22,993 nucleotides of DNA from an uncultured Saprospiraceae bacterium (lineage in GTDB: Bacteria > Bacteroidota > Bacteroidia > Chitinophagales > Saprospiraceae): positions 1 to 22,993 of the forward strand of contig CALHKJ010000136.1 in NCBI GenBank assembly GCA_938033975.1. Direction: 5' to 3'. The position numbers and the translations under genes were made by a program. The first letter of the stretch is position 1; the number at the start of each line of letters is the position of its first letter. The notes under the pieces were generated by a model. That model was not told the DNA's origin and ran no database searches. It saw nothing but the letters and a program-made list of their open reading frames with translations. Of the stretch, positions 22,382 through 22,993 are shown one piece after another.

Positions 22382-22993
22382 GTTTGATGGTTATGTTTTT
22401 GTCCAAAAAATATTGTTTGTTTAACACCATAATTTTCAATATCCTCAATCTTTAAATGTAGATTTTCTCCCATGGAATTTAGTACCTGAATTCGCTGGTT
22501 TATCAATTCAAGACTCTGAGATTTAAACTCTTTGATCGAGGACTTTTGAAGTTCTGTAGATCTTGCGATGCCTATACCATCATCTAATATTTGAATTCTA
22601 ATTCCATTTTCTTCTAGTTTGATTGCAATTTCAATTACAGAAGATCCTTGCTTAGGCACTACTCCATGCTTAATTGCATTCTCTAACAAAGGTTGAATAA
22701 TTAGAGGAGGGATCCTGACATCATTGGTATCTATGTTTGTGTCAATGTCAATTGTATATTCAAATTTATCTCCAAGTTGTAGTTTTTCAAATTCGAGATA
22801 AATTTTGATGATATCCAATTCTTCTTCTAAACTAATTTTAATTGCATCTTTCCTATCAGATTGTAAGGACTTATATGCCGATACATTATAGTCCAAATAT
22901 CTCCTAATCATTTTAGAGAATGAGACTAAATACTTATCTGCATTTTCATAATCTTTTGCTAGTATTAAACTTTGGATAGACCCAAGCACGTTG
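22378..22993 (-). CDS. sensor histidine kinase, LytS/His_kinase type (partial, 5' end beyond the window)
   Basis: C-terminal 200-odd residues of a histidine kinase of the His_kinase/HATPase_c class that partners LytTR regulators. Visible: NVLGSIQSLI at the edge, which is the segment right after the phospho-accepting PHF motif; the N-box IQPLLENAIKHGV; and the G-box ILDDGIGI. The GTG at 22989 is not a true start, because conserved sequence continues past it to the last base. The sensor domain, membrane helices and the His itself lie outside the window. It overlaps the regulator gene by four bases. Confidence 0.88.
   Translation of the reverse strand, partial: NVLGSIQSLILAKDYENADKYLVSFSKMIRRYLDYNVSAYKSLQSDRKDAIKISLEEELDIIKIYLEFEKLQLGDKFEYTIDIDTNIDTNDVRIPPLIIQPLLENAIKHGVVPKQGSSVIEIAIKLEENGIRIQILDDGIGIARSTELQKSSIKEFKSQSLELINQRIQVLNSMGENLHLKIEDIENYGVKQTIFFGQKHNHQT

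Noticed and set aside
22987..22989. GTG as start of the histidine kinase gene
   Set aside because: Family-conserved sequence (N-V-L-G-S-I) continues across this codon to the window edge, and the phospho-His motif must lie just beyond. The gene is cut by the window.

Overview
The window looks like a chromosomal segment of a low-GC member of the Bacteroidota. Four things point there: a LytS/LytR-type regulator pair, a sigma factor followed by a trans-envelope protein with a C-terminal barrel, OstA-like and BatE genes, and TAnnTTTG promoter -7 boxes with little sign of Shine-Dalgarno sequences. Family-level placement is not possible by eye; a Saprospiria- or Cytophagia-like source is only a guess. 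I see no tRNA, rRNA, CRISPR array, phage gene or transposase.

Layout. Positions 1-540 hold no convincing gene; they contain two tandem hairpins and a likely terminator. A minus-strand block at 541-4181 encodes a cupin_8/JmjC-fold protein, a ketoacyl synthase III and an acyl-adenylating ligase, and reads as a small orphan acyl-modifying operon. The cupin keeps almost every active-site residue of its family, but the metal-binding HxD is H-N-A, as in Fe(II)/2-oxoglutarate halogenases. Upstream of it, also on the minus strand, lies parC (4299-6986) with its own terminator and promoter. Divergent from parC are an ECF sigma factor (7222-7788) and an overlapping 673-residue protein. That protein has six copies of a cytoplasmic W-containing motif, one transmembrane helix, a long Asn/Thr/Ser-rich linker and a predicted outer-membrane barrel: a dual-membrane-spanning anti-sigma architecture.

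A 495-base gene-free stretch (9800-10294) is filled with diverged GGATT-type repeats in direct and inverted orientation. It ends in a good promoter for an LpxR-like lipid A deacylase homologue (10295-11461). Converging on that gene is a compact seven-gene minus-strand operon (19536 down to 11458). In transcription order it encodes a polysaccharide-deacetylase-like protein, a sodium:solute symporter, a FAD-dependent amine oxidase-like protein, an OstA/LptA-like envelope protein, BatE, a HipA-like kinase and a DUF3037 protein.

On the plus strand, a secreted beta-rich protein is coupled to lipoyl synthase lipA (19650-21326). A strong bidirectional terminator separates these from a minus-strand LytTR response regulator and its histidine kinase, which runs off the right edge.

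Themes: much of the window concerns the cell envelope (sigma/anti-sigma/barrel, LpxR-like, OstA-like, BatE). The two best candidates for undescribed biology are the HxA cupin with its KASIII/ligase partners, and the multi-repeat trans-envelope anti-sigma protein.
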